DNA from: Hydrogenophaga sp.
Lineage (GTDB): Bacteria > Pseudomonadota > Gammaproteobacteria > Burkholderiales > Burkholderiaceae_C
DNA length: 46,639 nt
Assembly: GCF_011390835.1 (NCBI RefSeq)
Contig: NZ_JAABRQ010000027.1
Location: 1 to 46,639 of the forward strand
Direction: 5' to 3'
Shown here: piece after piece, positions 16,796 through 25,669 of the stretch
Layout: each line of letters opens with the position of its first letter
Position numbering within the stretch: the first letter of the stretch is position 1
Program-made: the position numbers and the translations under genes
Notes under the pieces: model-generated
What the model saw: only the letters and a program-made list of their open reading frames with translations
The model's database searches: none
What the model was told of the DNA's origin: nothing

Positions 16796-17395
16796 ATGGC
16801 CCGCCCCAAATCCGCCTCCCACGACCTCAAGCGCGAGCAGATCCTCGACGAGGCGGCGAGCTGCTTCGCCCGCCAGAGCTTTCCCGCCACCAGCGTGAAC
16901 GACATTGCCACCGCCTGCGGCACCAGCAAGGCGCGGCTGTATCACTACTACGAGAGCAAGGAATCCATCCTGTTCGATCTGCTGGACCGCTACACCCAGC
17001 GCCTGTTGGCCCTGATTGGCGAATCCGAGGCGCGGGCTCAGCGCAAGAACCTGAGCGAGCGTGATGCGCTGGCCGAGCTGGTGCATGCCTTTCTGGCCGA
17101 GTACGAACACTCCGCCACGCGCCACGCTGCCCTGGTTTCCGACACCAAGTTTCTCGGCGAAGTCCAGCGCGAGCTGATTCTGAACCGTCAGCGCGACGTG
17201 GTCGCGGCCTTCACCCGCTTCCTGCGGCGTGCTTACCCGGAGCGCGTCACGCCGGCTAACCAGACCGCGCTCACCATGATGCTGTTTGGCATGATCAACT
17301 GGACCTTCACCTGGCTGCGACCGGGCGGCGCCATGAGCTACGACGCGTTTGCCGACGAGGTGGTGAGCTTGCTGGAGAATGGCCTGGCAGGCTGA
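16796..17395 (+). CDS. TetR-family transcriptional regulator
   Basis: 199 residues. The N-terminal helix-turn-helix is typical: KREQILDEAASCFARQSF, then TSVNDIATACGTSKARLYHYYESKESIL (residues ~12-58). The C-terminal ligand-binding domain resembles regulators of fatty-acid or aromatic degradation, with a W-rich 'INWTFTWLRPGG' near the end. It lies 103 bp upstream of the metallo-beta-lactamase-fold gene on the same strand and probably controls it (inference). Confidence 0.9.
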   Translation: MARPKSASHDLKREQILDEAASCFARQSFPATSVNDIATACGTSKARLYHYYESKESILFDLLDRYTQRLLALIGESEARAQRKNLSERDALAELVHAFLAEYEHSATRHAALVSDTKFLGEVQRELILNRQRDVVAAFTRFLRRAYPERVTPANQTALTMMLFGMINWTFTWLRPGGAMSYDAFADEVVSLLENGLAG

Positions 17396-17407
17396 ATCCA
17401 CCACCTC

Positions 17408-17450
17408 TTGATTGTTTAATCATGCGTAATGCATTTCGATTAGGTAAAAT
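17408..17450 (+). promoter_or_regulatory. AT-rich promoter/operator region before the MBL-fold gene
   Basis: An AT-rich island in a GC-rich setting. It holds TAATC (17417-17421) and GATTA (17438-17442) as inverted arms, an AATGCATT palindrome (17429-17436) and a TAAAAT box (17445-17450) suited to a -10 element. It is a plausible site for the adjacent TetR regulator. Confidence 0.35.
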
Positions 17451-17498
17451 TTCGGTTTGCGCTTGCCGAGCAGTTGCGCCCACCCCAGGAGACCCCCC

Positions 17499-18488
17499 AT
17501 GAGCAAAGCCTTCGCCTCCCAGGCCGATCTGGCCGACAAAACAATCACCTTCGAACAACTCAGCCAACATTGCTGGGCCTACACCGCCGAGGGCGATCCG
17601 AATTCAGGCGTGGTCATCGGAGACGACTGCATCCTGGTCAGCGACGCCACCGCCACCCCGGCCATGGCCAGGGACCTGATCAAGCAGATCCGCAAGGTAA
17701 GCAAGAAGCCTATCAAGTACGTGCTGCTCACCCACTACCATGCCGTGCGAGTGCTCGGTGCCAGCGCCTACGTGGCCGAAGGCGCCACCGAGATCATCGC
17801 CAGCCAGGGCACGCTCGAACTCATTCGCGAGCGCGGCGCGCAAGACATGAAGAGCGAGATGGAGCGTTTCCCACGCCTGTTCCGTGGCGCCAGCTCCATC
17901 CCCGGCCTTACCTGGCCGAGCATGGTGGTGGGCGGCGGTGACCCGACCCTGGGCGCTGTGCCGGGCAAGCTCTCCATCAACCTCGGCGGCGTGGTGGTGC
18001 AGATCTGGCACCCGGGCCCCGGCCACACGCGTGGCGACACCATTGCCTGGGTGGAAGCAGAGAAAGTGCTGTTCAGCGGTGATCTGGTCGAATACGAGGC
18101 TGGTGTCTACACCGGTGACGCCCAGCTCGAAGAGTGGCCCGCGACCCTAGAAGCCCTGCGCATGCTCAAGGCCGAGTTCCTCGTGCCCGGGCGTGGCGAA
18201 GCCATGAAAGGCAATACTGAGGTCAACAAGGCGCTCGACTACACCAAGCGCTGGGTCACCACCCTGTTCCAGGCCGGCAAGGAAGCCGCCGCCGCCGGCA
18301 TGGATCTCAAGGCCGCAATGGCCCACGCCCGCAAAAAGATGGATCCGGTGTTTGGCCATGTGTTCATCTACGAACACTGCCTGCCGTTTGATGTCAGCCG
18401 AGCGTTTGACGAAGCCAGCGGCATCAAGAACCCCCGCATCTGGACGGCCGAGCGCGACAAAGAGATGTGGGCCGCCTTGCAGGATTGA
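17499..18488 (+). CDS. Metallo-beta-lactamase-fold hydrolase with altered zinc motif
   Basis: 329 residues. The fold is shown by 'GVVIGDDCILVSDA', then LLTHYHAVRVLGA (His79, His81), HPGPGHTRGD (His176), LFSGDLVEYE (Asp195) and a C-terminal HCLPFD. The usual HxHxDH motif is H-Y-H-A-V-R here, so the Asp and His that bind the second zinc are missing. The enzyme may bind one metal or have changed chemistry. It is preceded by GGAGA and probably regulated by the upstream TetR. Substrate unknown; the cytoplasmic location is suggested by lack of a signal peptide. Confidence 0.85.
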   Translation: MSKAFASQADLADKTITFEQLSQHCWAYTAEGDPNSGVVIGDDCILVSDATATPAMARDLIKQIRKVSKKPIKYVLLTHYHAVRVLGASAYVAEGATEIIASQGTLELIRERGAQDMKSEMERFPRLFRGASSIPGLTWPSMVVGGGDPTLGAVPGKLSINLGGVVVQIWHPGPGHTRGDTIAWVEAEKVLFSGDLVEYEAGVYTGDAQLEEWPATLEALRMLKAEFLVPGRGEAMKGNTEVNKALDYTKRWVTTLFQAGKEAAAAGMDLKAAMAHARKKMDPVFGHVFIYEHCLPFDVSRAFDEASGIKNPRIWTAERDKEMWAALQD

Positions 18489-18608
18489 GGCTACTTCGTC
18501 GTCACTCTGGCGCTTTCGCGCTTCGTTTGGCGGGCTGCCTAGGAACCCGAGTGGGTGGGCGGTGAGCTGGTTCTGGTGGGTTTTCAGCCTTTTATGCAAA
18601 CCTCATAA

Positions 18609-18625
18609 TTATGTCGTTCACATAA
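18609..18625. promoter_or_regulatory. Perfect inverted repeat before the ATPase gene
   Basis: TTATGT - CGTTC - ACATAA is a perfect 6-5-6 inverted repeat ending 19 bp before the ATPase start codon, in an AT-rich pocket. The position suits an operator; the binding protein is unknown. Confidence 0.45.
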
Positions 18626-18644
18626 AACTCCATAAACCACCACC

Positions 18645-19853
18645 ATGCCCTACCACCGCACCGGCCTCGCCGAGCAGATGGCGCAGCAGTTGCTGCGCCC
18701 TGGGTTTCTGGATACCAGTCTGCGGTCCGGCCTGTTCCTCTCCGGGCAGCGCCGGGTAGGCAAAACCACCTTCCTCGCGGCTGACCTGATCCCGGCGCTG
18801 GAGGCGCTGGGCGCGGTGGTGATCTACGTCGATCTCTGGAGCCAGCCGCAGGCCAACCCGGCCGAACTGGTGCACGGCGCCATTCGCCAGGCACTGGCCG
18901 AGCTCCAGACGCCAGGCTCGAGCGTGCTCAAACGCCTGAAGCGGGTGACGGGGCTGGACCTGGGCGCGGCTGGCTTCAGCTTTGGTTTCAAGCTGGCCGA
19001 GCTGGGCAAGCCCGGCGGCGTGAGTCTGGCGCAGGCCTTCACCGAGCTGGTGGATCGCGCCCAGACCGACGTGGTGCTGATCGTGGACGAGGTGCAGCAC
19101 GCCCTGGGTCATGCCGAGGGCGACGCCATGCTGCACGCGCTGAAGGCCGCGCGCGATGCGATCAACACCCGGCCGGACACGCCCGGCCACTTCCTGTTTG
19201 TGGGCACGGGTTCCCACCGCGCCCGGGTGCAGGAGCTGGCGGTGAAGGGCAACCAGGCGTTCAACGGCGCGGTGACACACGAGTTTCCGGTGCTGGGCCG
19301 TGAGTTTGTCGAGCATGTGCTGACGCAGGTGCGCCCGCAGCTGGGCGACAAGACGCCCTCGGCGGCGGTGACCGAGGCCGCCTTCCAGGCCATGGGCCAC
19401 CGGCCCGAAGAACTGATGAAGGCGCTCAACGTGTTGCGCAGCCTGCCGCCGGGTACGAGCCCCGACGAGCACCTGCCCACCATCGCGCAGTCGCTCAGCG
19501 CCACCGCGGCCGACATCGAACTGCAAAAGGTGGAGACCCTGGGTGCGCTGACCGAGGCGGTGTTTGCGCGCATCTGCGGCGAAGACGGTGACGCGCGTGG
19601 CCTGTTCACCGCCGAGGCACTCAAGGCCTATGGTGTGCAACTCGGTCGCGAGGTGGCCGCGCCGGAGGTACAGGGCGCGCTTGGCGCGCTGATGGGCGCC
19701 AATCTGGTGATGCGCATCAAACACGGCCACTATGGCGTGACCGATCCGCTGGTGGAGAAAGCCTGGCGTGCCCGCCAGGAATCCCAGGGCTTGCTGGGTG
19801 CTAAGGGCAAGGGCGAAGCCAAGCGAGCAGCAGACCGCCGCCCTGCGCCGTGA
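18645..19853 (+). CDS. AAA-type (ORC1/STAND-like) ATPase of unknown function
   Basis: 402 residues. The P-loop is GQRRVGKTT (residues 34-42), preceded by LFLS, and the Walker B strand is VLIVDE (144-149) followed by VQHAL. A 'FLFVGTGSHRARV' segment near residue 190 fits sensor-1. The C-terminal ~120 residues look like a winged-helix module ending in HYGVTDPLVEKAW. This layout matches AAA_16/archaeal-type ATPases related to ORC1 and STAND proteins. No nuclease, TIR, protease or repeat domain is fused, and the neighbours give no partner. A palindromic dyad lies directly upstream. Role unknown: regulatory, chromosome-related and defence roles are all possible. Confidence 0.75.
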   Translation: MPYHRTGLAEQMAQQLLRPGFLDTSLRSGLFLSGQRRVGKTTFLAADLIPALEALGAVVIYVDLWSQPQANPAELVHGAIRQALAELQTPGSSVLKRLKRVTGLDLGAAGFSFGFKLAELGKPGGVSLAQAFTELVDRAQTDVVLIVDEVQHALGHAEGDAMLHALKAARDAINTRPDTPGHFLFVGTGSHRARVQELAVKGNQAFNGAVTHEFPVLGREFVEHVLTQVRPQLGDKTPSAAVTEAAFQAMGHRPEELMKALNVLRSLPPGTSPDEHLPTIAQSLSATAADIELQKVETLGALTEAVFARICGEDGDARGLFTAEALKAYGVQLGREVAAPEVQGALGALMGANLVMRIKHGHYGVTDPLVEKAWRARQESQGLLGAKGKGEAKRAADRRPAP

Positions 19854-19871
19854 GCGCCGCGCTGATGCAGA

Positions 19872-20816
19872 TCAGTCTTGCGCCACCAGCGCGCGCATGT
19901 CGGCCTCATAGCCCTTGAGCACGCCCACCGCGTGGGCCCGCTGTTCGGGGCTGGTGCTGTTGTGCAGCTGGGCAAATTGCGCGCAGCCTTCGCGCACCAG
20001 GCTGGCGCTGTAGGCGGCGTACCCGGGCGTGGGCGAGTCGAGCAGGCGTTGTGACCAGGTGCGCACCGCGGCCACCGCTTGCGGTGGCGGTTTGCGCGCC
20101 CCGTTGGCCGTTGAGCTGAACGCAGCACCATGGCTGGCCTGGATGTCGCGGATTGTCTGCAGCAGCGCGGCCTGGCGGCGCTGGCGCTCAGCAAAAGAGC
20201 GCTGGGGGTCCCAGGGCGAGCGCTGCAGGCCAGCCTGAAGCAGGTCGCGCTGCCCGGCGTTGAGCGCGCCATAGAGGGTTTCGTAACGGTCGATGGCGCG
20301 GTCCATGCGCCTGTCCAGCCGCTGCGCCGGTGAGCCGCGCACAAAGTCTTTTTCGAAGGTCTCGTCGCCCTTGGCCTGATGGCGTTTCAGGTGTTCAAGT
20401 TGCTGCGGGCCGAGTTGCAGCGCGAGCGCCGTGAGCGGCTCCAGGCCCTGCTCGGTCATGCGCCGCAAGCTGTCACGCACCGCTTCGAACTCGGTGCAAG
20501 CCTGCTCTGGAGTGATGTCTTTGAGCGCAAGCGCCTGCCATTGCGCCAGGCGCTCGGCGTACAGCGGCAGCTCGGCGCGGCGGTGCCAGGCAAAAAAACG
20601 GTCGAGTTCCTGACGCGCCTGAGGTGACTGCGTGTCGGTGAAATCCACAAAGCCATCGATCCGCCAGTAGGCGAAATTGGGCGCCTGGTTGTAAGCCACT
20701 CGGGTGGCGCTGCAGGCGACCAGCACCAGCGCCACACCGAGCAGCAGCAGGGTGCGGGCGATAATCCGACCCACGATCAATCGAGGGCCTCCAACGGCTC
20801 CAGGAGAGGTTTGCAT
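19872..20816 (-). CDS. DUF6279-type lipoprotein
   Basis: Up to 314 residues from the ATG at 20816. A hydrophobic segment ends in LVLVACSATRVAYNQAPNF, giving a lipobox (VAC) and the 'YNQ.P....W.ID.FVD' signature of the DUF6279 family. The remainder is helical with many Gln/Arg/Leu residues. Function unknown; located in the envelope. Its ATG overlaps the divergent glmU ATG head to head (CATG). A TTG at residue ~21, seven bases after a GGAGG, is an attractive alternative start and would avoid this overlap. Confidence 0.8.
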   Translation of the reverse strand: MQTSPGAVGGPRLIVGRIIARTLLLLGVALVLVACSATRVAYNQAPNFAYWRIDGFVDFTDTQSPQARQELDRFFAWHRRAELPLYAERLAQWQALALKDITPEQACTEFEAVRDSLRRMTEQGLEPLTALALQLGPQQLEHLKRHQAKGDETFEKDFVRGSPAQRLDRRMDRAIDRYETLYGALNAGQRDLLQAGLQRSPWDPQRSFAERQRRQAALLQTIRDIQASHGAAFSSTANGARKPPPQAVAAVRTWSQRLLDSPTPGYAAYSASLVREGCAQFAQLHNSTSPEQRAHAVGVLKGYEADMRALVAQD

Positions 20817-22218
20817 GGCGTTCCCGGTGGATGTGGTGGTGATGGCAGCGGGCAAGGGCACGCGCATGAAAAGCGCGAAGCCCAAAGTGTTGCACCGTTT
20901 GGGCGGCCGCGCTCTGGCTCAGCATGTGATCGACACCGCCGCCGGGGTATCGGCCCGCTCGGTGGTGGTGATCACGGGACACGGTGCCGAAGCAGTGGAG
21001 GCGGGGCTGTGCGCGCCAGCGGGTGTGGCGCTGAAATACGTGCGCCAGGAGCCGCAGCTGGGCACTGGCCATGCGGTGCAGCAGGCCGTGCCGGTGCTGG
21101 CGGACGACGGCGTGGTGCTGGTGCTCAATGGCGATGTGCCGCTGATCGAGCCCGCGACCTTATCGGCCTTGCTGGCGGCTTGTGACGAGAAGCATCTGAC
21201 CCTGCTCACGGTGGACACGGGCGACGCCAGCGGCTACGGGCGCGTGTTGCGCGACCAGGACCGAGCCGATTCAGTGCTCGCGATCGTGGAGCACAAAGAC
21301 GCCAGCGACGCGCAAAAGGCTATCACCGAGTGGTACAGCGGCGTGATGGCCGCGCCGGCCCGATTGCTCAAACAGCTGCTCGGCATGCTGAAAGACGACA
21401 ACAGCCAGAAGGAGTATTACCTGACCGATGTGGTCAAACACGCGGTGAGCCAGGGGCAGTCCGTGCGGGCCATCACGACCCGCGACCCGGTGCAGGTGGC
21501 GGGCGTCAACAGCCCTGTGCAGCTGGCCGAGCTGGAGCGGGATTACCAGCGGCGTCTGGCCCACGCGCTGATGGAGCAGGGCGTGCGTCTTGCCGATCCG
21601 GCGCGGCTTGACGTGCGCGGCGAGCTGGTGTGTGGCACGGATGTGGAGATCGACGTCAACTGCGTGTTTGAAGGCCGGGTGGCGTTGGGCGACGGCGTAC
21701 GCATCGGACCGAACTGCTTGATCGCCAACGCCACCATCGAAGCGGGCGCGTCGCTGCAGGCCTTCACCCACATCCAGGGCGAGCAGGCCGGCGTGACGGT
21801 GGGGCCGCGTGCCGTGATCGGCCCCTTTGCGAGGCTGCGTCCAGGCGCGCGGCTGGGCGCCGAGGTGCACATCGGCAACTTCGTCGAGGTCAAGAACTCA
21901 ACGCTGGCCGCTGGCGCCAAAGCCAACCACCTGGCCTACCTGGGCGATGCCGATGTGGGCGAGCGGGTCAATTACGGGGCGGGCAGCATCACCGCCAACT
22001 ACGACGGCGCCAACAAATACCGCACCGTGATCGAGGCCGATGTGCATGTGGGCAGCAACTGCGTGTTGGTGGCGCCGGTGACCATTGGTGAGGGTGGCAC
22101 GGTGGGCGCGGGTTCCACCATCAGCAAGAGCACAGCCGCGGGCACGCTGTCGGTGGCGCGCGCCAAGCAGGTCAGCCTGGGCAACTGGCAGCGACCGGAC
22201 AAGAAAAAGCCGACCTGA
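20815..22218 (+). CDS. glmU: Bifunctional UDP-N-acetylglucosamine pyrophosphorylase / glucosamine-1-phosphate N-acetyltransferase
   Basis: 467 residues. It acetylates glucosamine-1-phosphate and then uridylates it to UDP-GlcNAc for peptidoglycan and LPS. The N-terminal pyrophosphorylase domain begins VVVMAAGKGTRMKSAKPKVLH. The C-terminal left-handed beta-helix has hexapeptide repeats and ANHLAYLGDADVG with NYGAGSITANYDGANKY, the acetyltransferase active-site region. The start has an AGGAGAG ribosome binding site six bases upstream. glmS follows 1.6 kb downstream on the same strand with two minus-strand genes between, so the pair is close but not one operon. Confidence 0.96.
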   Translation: MAFPVDVVVMAAGKGTRMKSAKPKVLHRLGGRALAQHVIDTAAGVSARSVVVITGHGAEAVEAGLCAPAGVALKYVRQEPQLGTGHAVQQAVPVLADDGVVLVLNGDVPLIEPATLSALLAACDEKHLTLLTVDTGDASGYGRVLRDQDRADSVLAIVEHKDASDAQKAITEWYSGVMAAPARLLKQLLGMLKDDNSQKEYYLTDVVKHAVSQGQSVRAITTRDPVQVAGVNSPVQLAELERDYQRRLAHALMEQGVRLADPARLDVRGELVCGTDVEIDVNCVFEGRVALGDGVRIGPNCLIANATIEAGASLQAFTHIQGEQAGVTVGPRAVIGPFARLRPGARLGAEVHIGNFVEVKNSTLAAGAKANHLAYLGDADVGERVNYGAGSITANYDGANKYRTVIEADVHVGSNCVLVAPVTIGEGGTVGAGSTISKSTAAGTLSVARAKQVSLGNWQRPDKKKPT

Positions 22219-22223
22219 AGAGG

Positions 22224-22239
22224 CCGACTTCGCAGTCGG
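22224..22239. terminator. Hairpin between convergent glmU and DUF2726 genes
   Basis: CCGACT-TCGC-AGTCGG forms a perfect 6-bp stem with a four-base loop just after the glmU stop. It has no T-tract on the glmU side, so termination is only probable. Confidence 0.4.
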
Positions 22240-22251
22240 TGGCGGGAAGCC

Positions 22252-23013
22252 TTAACCGCCTCGCACGTCCATGGTGCCGCCGTCGAAGCCGCTGTGGCCC
22301 GATTGCAGCGAATCCGGTCCTTCGCGGTCGCGTTCTTTCTGGATGCGCCGATTGCCGGGGCGACCCAGCATTTCGTCGAGCTCCATCAGACCACTTAGGC
22401 CCATCACCTCGGACTCCTTGAACTCGCTGTGGCCGTGCAAGGTGTCGAACTCGGAGATGCGCGATTCCAGCTGCTGCTTCACGCTGTCCCGGTCCGAAGC
22501 CCGGCGCTTGAGCTCGGGCTGAGGCAGCGCGGCCAGGTTGAGCTGCGCGCGGAAGTCCGCTGGCGTGGGCATGCGGTGCAGGCCATCTTTGAGGTAGACC
22601 AGGCGCACCCCGGCGGTCTTGAGGATGCGGTTCTTGATCTTGGCCTGGAAGGCCTTGGCCTTGGCGTTGCTCAGGTGGTATTGCTCCACGTCGAAGGCGA
22701 AGGCCGGGCGACCATCTTCGGCGCAGACCACATAGTCCACCTTGTGCTGCTGCAGCCGCTGCTCGGCGCGCTTGCGGTCGGCCGCCTGGCGGATCGACAG
22801 CATGACCTTGAGTGGCACGTTGGGAATCACGACCTGGCCTGGAAAGGTGTCGCGCAGGTAGTCGAGCATCTTGGCTTGATCCTTCTCGACCAGCTTCTCA
22901 GGCGTGTAGCGGTCGTTGCGACCCGAGCCCTGCTGTCGCGTGTACAGCCAGGCGAACACGCCCGCGGCCACCAACAGCAAGCCGATGAGGATCGCGATCC
23001 ACAGTGGTGACAT
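22252..23013 (-). CDS. Membrane-anchored DUF2726 protein
   Basis: About 253 residues. One N-terminal transmembrane helix (PLWIAILIGLLLVAAGVFAWLY) is followed by a DUF2726 domain: 'VIPNVPLKVMLSI', VDYVVCAEDGRPAFAFDVE and an NRILKTAGVRLVYL ending. DUF2726 is related to restriction-endonuclease-like folds; the pattern D...E-x-D/E (FAFDVEQYH) is compatible but no activity has been read from this. The start at 23013 is favoured by AAGGGGG five bases upstream; an ATG at 23031 would add six residues. It faces the Lrp/AsnC gene upstream on the same strand. Confidence 0.82.
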   Translation of the reverse strand: MSPLWIAILIGLLLVAAGVFAWLYTRQQGSGRNDRYTPEKLVEKDQAKMLDYLRDTFPGQVVIPNVPLKVMLSIRQAADRKRAEQRLQQHKVDYVVCAEDGRPAFAFDVEQYHLSNAKAKAFQAKIKNRILKTAGVRLVYLKDGLHRMPTPADFRAQLNLAALPQPELKRRASDRDSVKQQLESRISEFDTLHGHSEFKESEVMGLSGLMELDEMLGRPGNRRIQKERDREGPDSLQSGHSGFDGGTMDVRGG

Positions 23014-23136
23014 GAAACCCCCTTCAGGCATGCTGAGAACCTCTTGTTGTGTCAAAAAATAGGCCAAGAGTCTTATATGTGGCCGGTCCGGTCAAGTCTT
23101 GGATGGCAAGTGTCCATGAAAACTGTGCGGTTTGCA

Positions 23137-23661
23137 TCAGTCAAGCAGATGTCTGGTGACACCACGTTCGCCGGCGGTTGCACCCAGCGGCAACCGGGGA
23201 TCGAACTTGGCCCGCTTGAGGCTGAAAAACGCCTTGACGTTGCGCACATTGGCATCGCTGGTGAACAGGCGCTGCGCCAGCGCCAGGTAGGCCGGCATGT
23301 CGGCGACAAGCACCACCAGAATGAAATCCGGCCCGGGGCTCACCCGGTAGCACTGTTGAACGGCTGCATCCGGCACCACCCGGGATTCGAAGGCGTCAAG
23401 CTGCTCGGCACCCTGGCGCTCCAGGGTGATCTCCACCAGCGCCGTCAGGCCATGGCCGATCAGCGGCGCCAGCCGATCCGGCTGCAAGATGGCCACTTCG
23501 CGCTCGATCAGTCCCAGCGCCCGCAGGCGCTTCACCCGCCGCAAGCTGGTGGGCGGTGAGAGGTGGGCCAGCTCGGCCAGCGCCTGGTTGCTGCGCGAGG
23601 CGTCGGTTTGCAGCAGCTCCAGCAGCCGCAGATCGGCTTCATCGATGGTGATTTGTTCCAT
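23137..23661 (-). CDS. Lrp/AsnC-family transcriptional regulator
   Basis: 174 residues. The N-terminal helix-turn-helix is LDEADLRLLELLQTDAS-like with ALAELAHLSPPTSLRRVKRL, followed by the RAM (AsnC) effector domain, seen in 'DFILVVLVADMPAYLAL' and the C-terminal VRNVKAFFSLKRAKFDPRLP. These proteins sense amino acids and regulate neighbouring metabolic genes. It is divergent from glmS; the 135-bp spacer is AT-rich and holds a dyad. Regulation of glmS by it would be unusual, so autoregulation is the safer guess. Confidence 0.9.
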   Translation of the reverse strand: MEQITIDEADLRLLELLQTDASRSNQALAELAHLSPPTSLRRVKRLRALGLIEREVAILQPDRLAPLIGHGLTALVEITLERQGAEQLDAFESRVVPDAAVQQCYRVSPGPDFILVVLVADMPAYLALAQRLFTSDANVRNVKAFFSLKRAKFDPRLPLGATAGERGVTRHLLD

Positions 23662-23693
23662 ACAAGTTCGTTCTGTGAGCATTTTCGCAATCG

Positions 23694-23711
23694 AATTCTT
23701 CGAATGGAATT
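23694..23711. promoter_or_regulatory. Dyad in the AT-rich lrp-glmS spacer
   Basis: AATTC - 8 bases - GAATT is a perfect inverted repeat of a size similar to Lrp/AsnC sites; a CGAA-TTC-TTCG dyad overlaps it. Located 33 bp before the Lrp/AsnC start codon and 86 bp before glmS. Confidence 0.4.
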
Positions 23712-23796
23712 ATTGGTCGAAAAACGTCTAATTGTGACCGTTAATTCTTCGTTGGCCTCGGTAGCATGATCCCATTCCATTTCAGCGGGGTGCGGT

Positions 23797-25653
23797 ATGT
23801 GTGGCATTGTGGCGGGGGTTTCGGGGCGCGACATCGTGCCGGTGCTGGTGCAAGGCCTGCAAAGGCTGGAGTACCGCGGTTATGACTCGTGCGGGGTGGC
23901 CATCCATGCCGGTGGTCTGAAGCGTGCGCGCAGCACCGCCCGGGTGGCCGAGCTGATGCAGCAGGTCAAAACCGAGCAGATCGCCAGCGGCACCGGTATC
24001 GCCCACACCCGCTGGGCCACCCACGGCGCGCCCGCCGTGCACAACGCCCATCCGCATTTCAGCCTTGGTCCTTCGAGCACGCCAGAGACCCCGGGGCGCG
24101 TGGCGCTGGTACACAACGGCATTATCGAAAACCACGACGAGCTGCGCGCCACCCTGCAAGCCAAGGGTTATGTGTTCGACAGCCAGACCGACACCGAAGT
24201 CATTGCCCACCTGATCGACTCGCTGTACGAAGGCGACGTGTTCACCGCCCTGCAGGCCGCGGTGGAGCAGCTGCAAGGTGCGTTTGCACTGGCCGTGTTC
24301 CACAAAGACGAGCCGCACCGCGTGGTGGGCGCGCGCGCCGGCTCGCCGCTGATCCTGGGCGTGGGCCAGGACGGCGCCGAACATTTCCTGGCCAGCGACG
24401 CCATGGCGCTGGCCGGCGTGACCGACCAGATCGTCTACCTGGAAGAAGGCGACCTGGTGGACCTGCAGCTGGGCCGCTACTGGGTGGCAGACCGCAGCGG
24501 GCGCCCGTTCACCGCCGAGGAGCGACCGGTCAAGACTGTGCTGGCCCATAGTGGTGCGGCCGAGCTTGGCCCCTACCGGCACTACATGCAAAAGGAAATC
24601 TTCGAGCAGCCGCGCGCCATCGCCGACACGCTCGAAGGCGTGGTCGGCATCACGCCCGAGCTGTTCGGAGACGGCGCCTACAGTGTGTTCAAAGACGTGG
24701 ACAACGTGCTCATCCTGGCCTGCGGCACCAGCTACTACAGCGGCTGCGCCGCCAAGTACTGGCTGGAGTCCATCGCCCGCATCCCGACCCAGGTGGAAGT
24801 GGCCAGCGAATACCGATACCGCACCAGCGTGCCCAACCCGCGCACCCTGGTCGTCACCATCACGCAAAGCGGCGAGACCGCCGACACCCTGGCCGCCCTG
24901 CGCCACGCGCAAAGCCTGGGCATGAAGCACACGCTGACCATCTGCAACGTGGCCACCAGCGCCATGGTGCGCGAATGTTCACTGGCTTACATCACCCGCG
25001 CCGGTGTCGAAATTGGCGTGGCTTCCACCAAGGCCTTCACCACGCAGCTCGCCGGCCTGTTCCTGCTCACGCTGGCGCTGGCTCAGACCCGCGGTCACCT
25101 GAGCGAGGAAGCCGAGGCCAACTACCTGCAGGCCATGCGCCACCTGCCCGTGGCGCTGCAGGCCGTGCTCGCGCTGGAGCCGCAGGTGATCAGCTGGGCC
25201 GAAGACTTCGCCCGCATGGACAACGCCTTGTTCCTGGGTCGCGGTCTGCATTACCCGATCGCGCTCGAAGGCGCGCTCAAGCTCAAGGAAATCAGCTACA
25301 TCCACGCCGAAGCCTACCCGGCTGGCGAGCTCAAGCACGGCCCGCTGGCCCTGGTGACCAGCGCCATGCCGGTGGTCACCGTCGCGCCCAACGACACCCT
25401 GCTGGAAAAGCTCAAGAGCAACATGCAGGAAGTGCGCGCGCGCGGCGGCGTGCTGTATGTGCTGGCCGATGCCGACACCCGCATTCAGAACGCCGAAGGC
25501 ATTCACGTCATCCGCATGCCCGAGCACTACGGCGCGTTGAGCCCGCTGCTGCATGTGGTGCCGCTGCAATTGCTGGCGTACCACACGGCACTGGCCAAGG
25601 GAACCGATGTGGACAAGCCGCGCAACCTGGCGAAAAGTGTCACGGTGGAGTGA
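23797..25653 (+). CDS. glmS: Glutamine-fructose-6-phosphate aminotransferase (isomerizing)
   Basis: 618 residues. Makes glucosamine-6-phosphate from fructose-6-phosphate and glutamine. The N-terminal class II amidotransferase domain starts MCGIVAG, with the catalytic cysteine right after Met, and [11 protein letters not shown]. Two SIS domains follow, with the CGTSYYSG, '[13 protein letters not shown]' and [13 protein letters not shown] motifs, and the C-terminus [12 protein letters not shown] is fully conserved. This 3' end is the recognition site (attTn7) used by Tn7-family transposons, and repeats resembling a Tn7 end start about 20 bp after the stop. No glmS ribozyme is seen. Confidence 0.97.
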   Translation: MCGIVAGVSGRDIVPVLVQGLQRLEYRGYDSCGVAIHAGGLKRARSTARVAELMQQVKTEQIASGTGIAHTRWATHGAPAVHNAHPHFSLGPSSTPETPGRVALVHNGIIENHDELRATLQAKGYVFDSQTDTEVIAHLIDSLYEGDVFTALQAAVEQLQGAFALAVFHKDEPHRVVGARAGSPLILGVGQDGAEHFLASDAMALAGVTDQIVYLEEGDLVDLQLGRYWVADRSGRPFTAEERPVKTVLAHSGAAELGPYRHYMQKEIFEQPRAIADTLEGVVGITPELFGDGAYSVFKDVDNVLILACGTSYYSGCAAKYWLESIARIPTQVEVASEYRYRTSVPNPRTLVVTITQSGETADTLAALRHAQSLGMKHTLTICNVATSAMVRECSLAYITRAGVEIGVASTKAFTTQLAGLFLLTLALAQTRGHLSEEAEANYLQAMRHLPVALQAVLALEPQVISWAEDFARMDNALFLGRGLHYPIALEGALKLKEISYIHAEAYPAGELKHGPLALVTSAMPVVTVAPNDTLLEKLKSNMQEVRARGGVLYVLADADTRIQNAEGIHVIRMPEHYGALSPLLHVVPLQLLAYHTALAKGTDVDKPRNLAKSVTVE

Positions 25654-25669
25654 GGCCTTTCGCGGCGGT

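Noticed and set aside
23662..23796. glmS riboswitch/ribozyme
   Set aside because: The glmS ribozyme is a Firmicutes feature; the 135-bp spacer has neither the length nor the fold, and holds an Lrp-type divergent start.
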